Source: Candidatus Heimdallarchaeota archaeon (GTDB taxonomy: Archaea; Asgardarchaeota; Heimdallarchaeia; Heimdallarchaeales; Heimdallarchaeaceae). From it: 6,163 nt of DNA. The notes under the pieces are model-generated. The model was not told where the DNA came from, made no database searches, and worked only from the letters and a program-made list of their open reading frames with translations. Made by a program: the position numbers and the translations under genes. Every line of letters begins with the position of its first letter. The first letter of the stretch is position 1. The stretch spans positions 1 to 6,163 of the forward strand of contig DAOVRE010000108.1 in the NCBI GenBank assembly GCA_030628305.1, read 5' to 3'. Of the stretch, positions 5,374 to 6,163 are shown in pieces.

Positions 5374-5396
5374 TGCTAGTTACCAAAATAACTATA

Positions 5397-6163
5397 ATGT
5401 GCCCTGATATTTCAAGACATATTTTTAGAGCTTATGACATCAGAGGGTTATACAACATAGATATAACACCTCCAATTATGTATGAGATCGGTTTAGCATT
5501 TGGATCCTATGTGAAAGAAATGCTTAATGGGTCAGAGGTAGCAGTTGGTTATGATATCCGTCAATCAAGCGTTCCGATAGTTCACTCGTTTATATCAGGA
5601 GTGACAGCTGTAGGAATTAATGTTACTTTTGCGGGTACAACTGCATTTGGACAAGCACTATTTGCAGGTTGGTCTCTGCACAAAGATGTTATCGCATTTA
5701 TAACCGCAAGCCATCTACCTCCTGAATGGAATGGCATCAAATTCTATCATGCAGATGGGGTTGGTTTTTCTGAGGAGGAATTAATGAAGATAAGAGATCG
5801 CACAATTAGTAAAAATTTCTCCATAAAAGGTTGGCAAGAAACAGGTCAAGTAAACAACTATAATGTATCTGAACCTTATTTAGAATTTTTTGAGAATAAA
5901 TTCAGTTTCTCAAAGAAACTCAAAGTTGCTCTAGACTGTGGTGGTGGAAGCATGACTCTTTCAGCTCCAGAAGTGTTTACACGTCTTAATTTAGAAGTTG
6001 TTCCAATTTATTGTGATCCCGATCCTCTCTTCTCAGGAAGACCATCAGATCCCAAACCTGAGAATTTAACTAAGGTAATGGAAGCTGTAAAAGAACAAGA
6101 TTGTGATTTTGGTGTTGCATTTGATGGAGATGGGGATAGAGCTGTTATTATTGATAATAAGGG
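5397..6163 (+). CDS. Phosphomannomutase/phosphoglucomutase family protein, 5' part (runs off right edge)
   Basis: The first 255 codons of an alpha-D-phosphohexomutase, a cytosolic enzyme interconverting hexose 6- and 1-phosphates (mannose or glucose, possibly glucosamine) for sugar-nucleotide synthesis. Domain 1 has the family opening FRAYDIRG (10-17), VAVGYDIRQSS (48-58) and the phosphoserine loop TASHLPPEWNGIKFY (103-117), with catalytic S105. Domain 2 has KVALDCGGGS (176-185) and the metal-binding loop DGDGDR (243-248). Most family members read TASHNP, so L107 in place of Asn is a variant; the serine, proline and NGIK remain. The sugar-specificity loop (GE-SGH type) and the phosphate-binding domain 4 are beyond the window, so mannose versus glucose preference cannot be decided. 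The ATG is the first start after an in-frame stop region and sits about 28 nt from the TATA-like element, with no Shine-Dalgarno. Full members have about 430-460 residues, so roughly 40% is missing. Confidence 0.88.
   Translation, partial: MCPDISRHIFRAYDIRGLYNIDITPPIMYEIGLAFGSYVKEMLNGSEVAVGYDIRQSSVPIVHSFISGVTAVGINVTFAGTTAFGQALFAGWSLHKDVIAFITASHLPPEWNGIKFYHADGVGFSEEELMKIRDRTISKNFSIKGWQETGQVNNYNVSEPYLEFFENKFSFSKKLKVALDCGGGSMTLSAPEVFTRLNLEVVPIYCDPDPLFSGRPSDPKPENLTKVMEAVKEQDCDFGVAFDGDGDRAVIIDNK

Noticed and set aside
5288..5420. Three copies of TTTCAAGA around the divergent promoter (5293-5300 minus strand, 5350-5357 and 5410-5417 plus strand)
   Set aside because: Two of the three lie in coding sequence, orientations and spacing are irregular, and a similar string occurs by chance elsewhere in this AT-rich window (near 1463).

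Overview
The window reads as a piece of an AT-rich archaeal chromosome from an uncultured lineage. Four things point to Archaea. There is an AK6/Fap7-type adenylate kinase, a family of archaea and eukaryotes. An Era-like GTPase is paired with a DUF2073 protein, which is an archaeal pairing. A CofC-type gene for coenzyme F420 synthesis sits next to an archaeal nifR3-like TIM-barrel gene. Finally, TATA-like boxes lie about 25-30 nt upstream of gene starts that lack ribosome binding sites. A PlsY-family acyltransferase in this setting would fit an Asgard or Marine Group II/III-like lineage, but the sequence alone does not settle the phylum.

Layout. (1) Positions 1-2281, plus strand: a compact three-gene operon made of the 3' part of a nifR3/Dus-like TIM-barrel gene, a cofC-like guanylyltransferase and an M24 (Xaa-Pro dipeptidase-like) metallopeptidase. 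The genes are 3 nt apart and then overlap by 1 nt, and the operon ends in a T-rich terminator. (2) 2311-2856, minus strand: a small four-helix membrane protein with a C-terminal zinc ribbon, convergent with the operon. (3) 2990-3960, plus strand: the Era-like GTPase and DUF2073 gene, 2 nt apart and surely co-transcribed. (4) 3968-5337, minus strand: an AK6-like kinase and, upstream of it, a PlsY-like membrane acyltransferase, separated by 95 nt containing a T run and a perfect 7-bp inverted repeat. (5) 5397 to the right edge, plus strand: the N-terminal two-thirds or so of a phosphomannomutase/phosphoglucomutase, divergent from plsY across 59 nt with one shared palindromic TATA-like element.

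How the genes work together. Most are housekeeping: F420 cofactor synthesis, peptide turnover, ribosome-linked GTPase and kinase functions, sugar-phosphate metabolism and perhaps phospholipid synthesis. Genes inside operons carry good Shine-Dalgarno sequences (AAGGA, AAGGAAG, AGGTGAGG), whereas the genes at 2856 and 5397 have a TATA-like box at leaderless distance and no Shine-Dalgarno. I see no mobile element, CRISPR array, tRNA or rRNA, and no intergenic stretch over 133 nt. The points most worth following are the PlsY homolog with altered motifs, the Dus-like protein without a tRNA-binding domain beside cofC, the changed phosphoserine loop of the hexose-phosphate mutase, and the symmetric divergent promoter.
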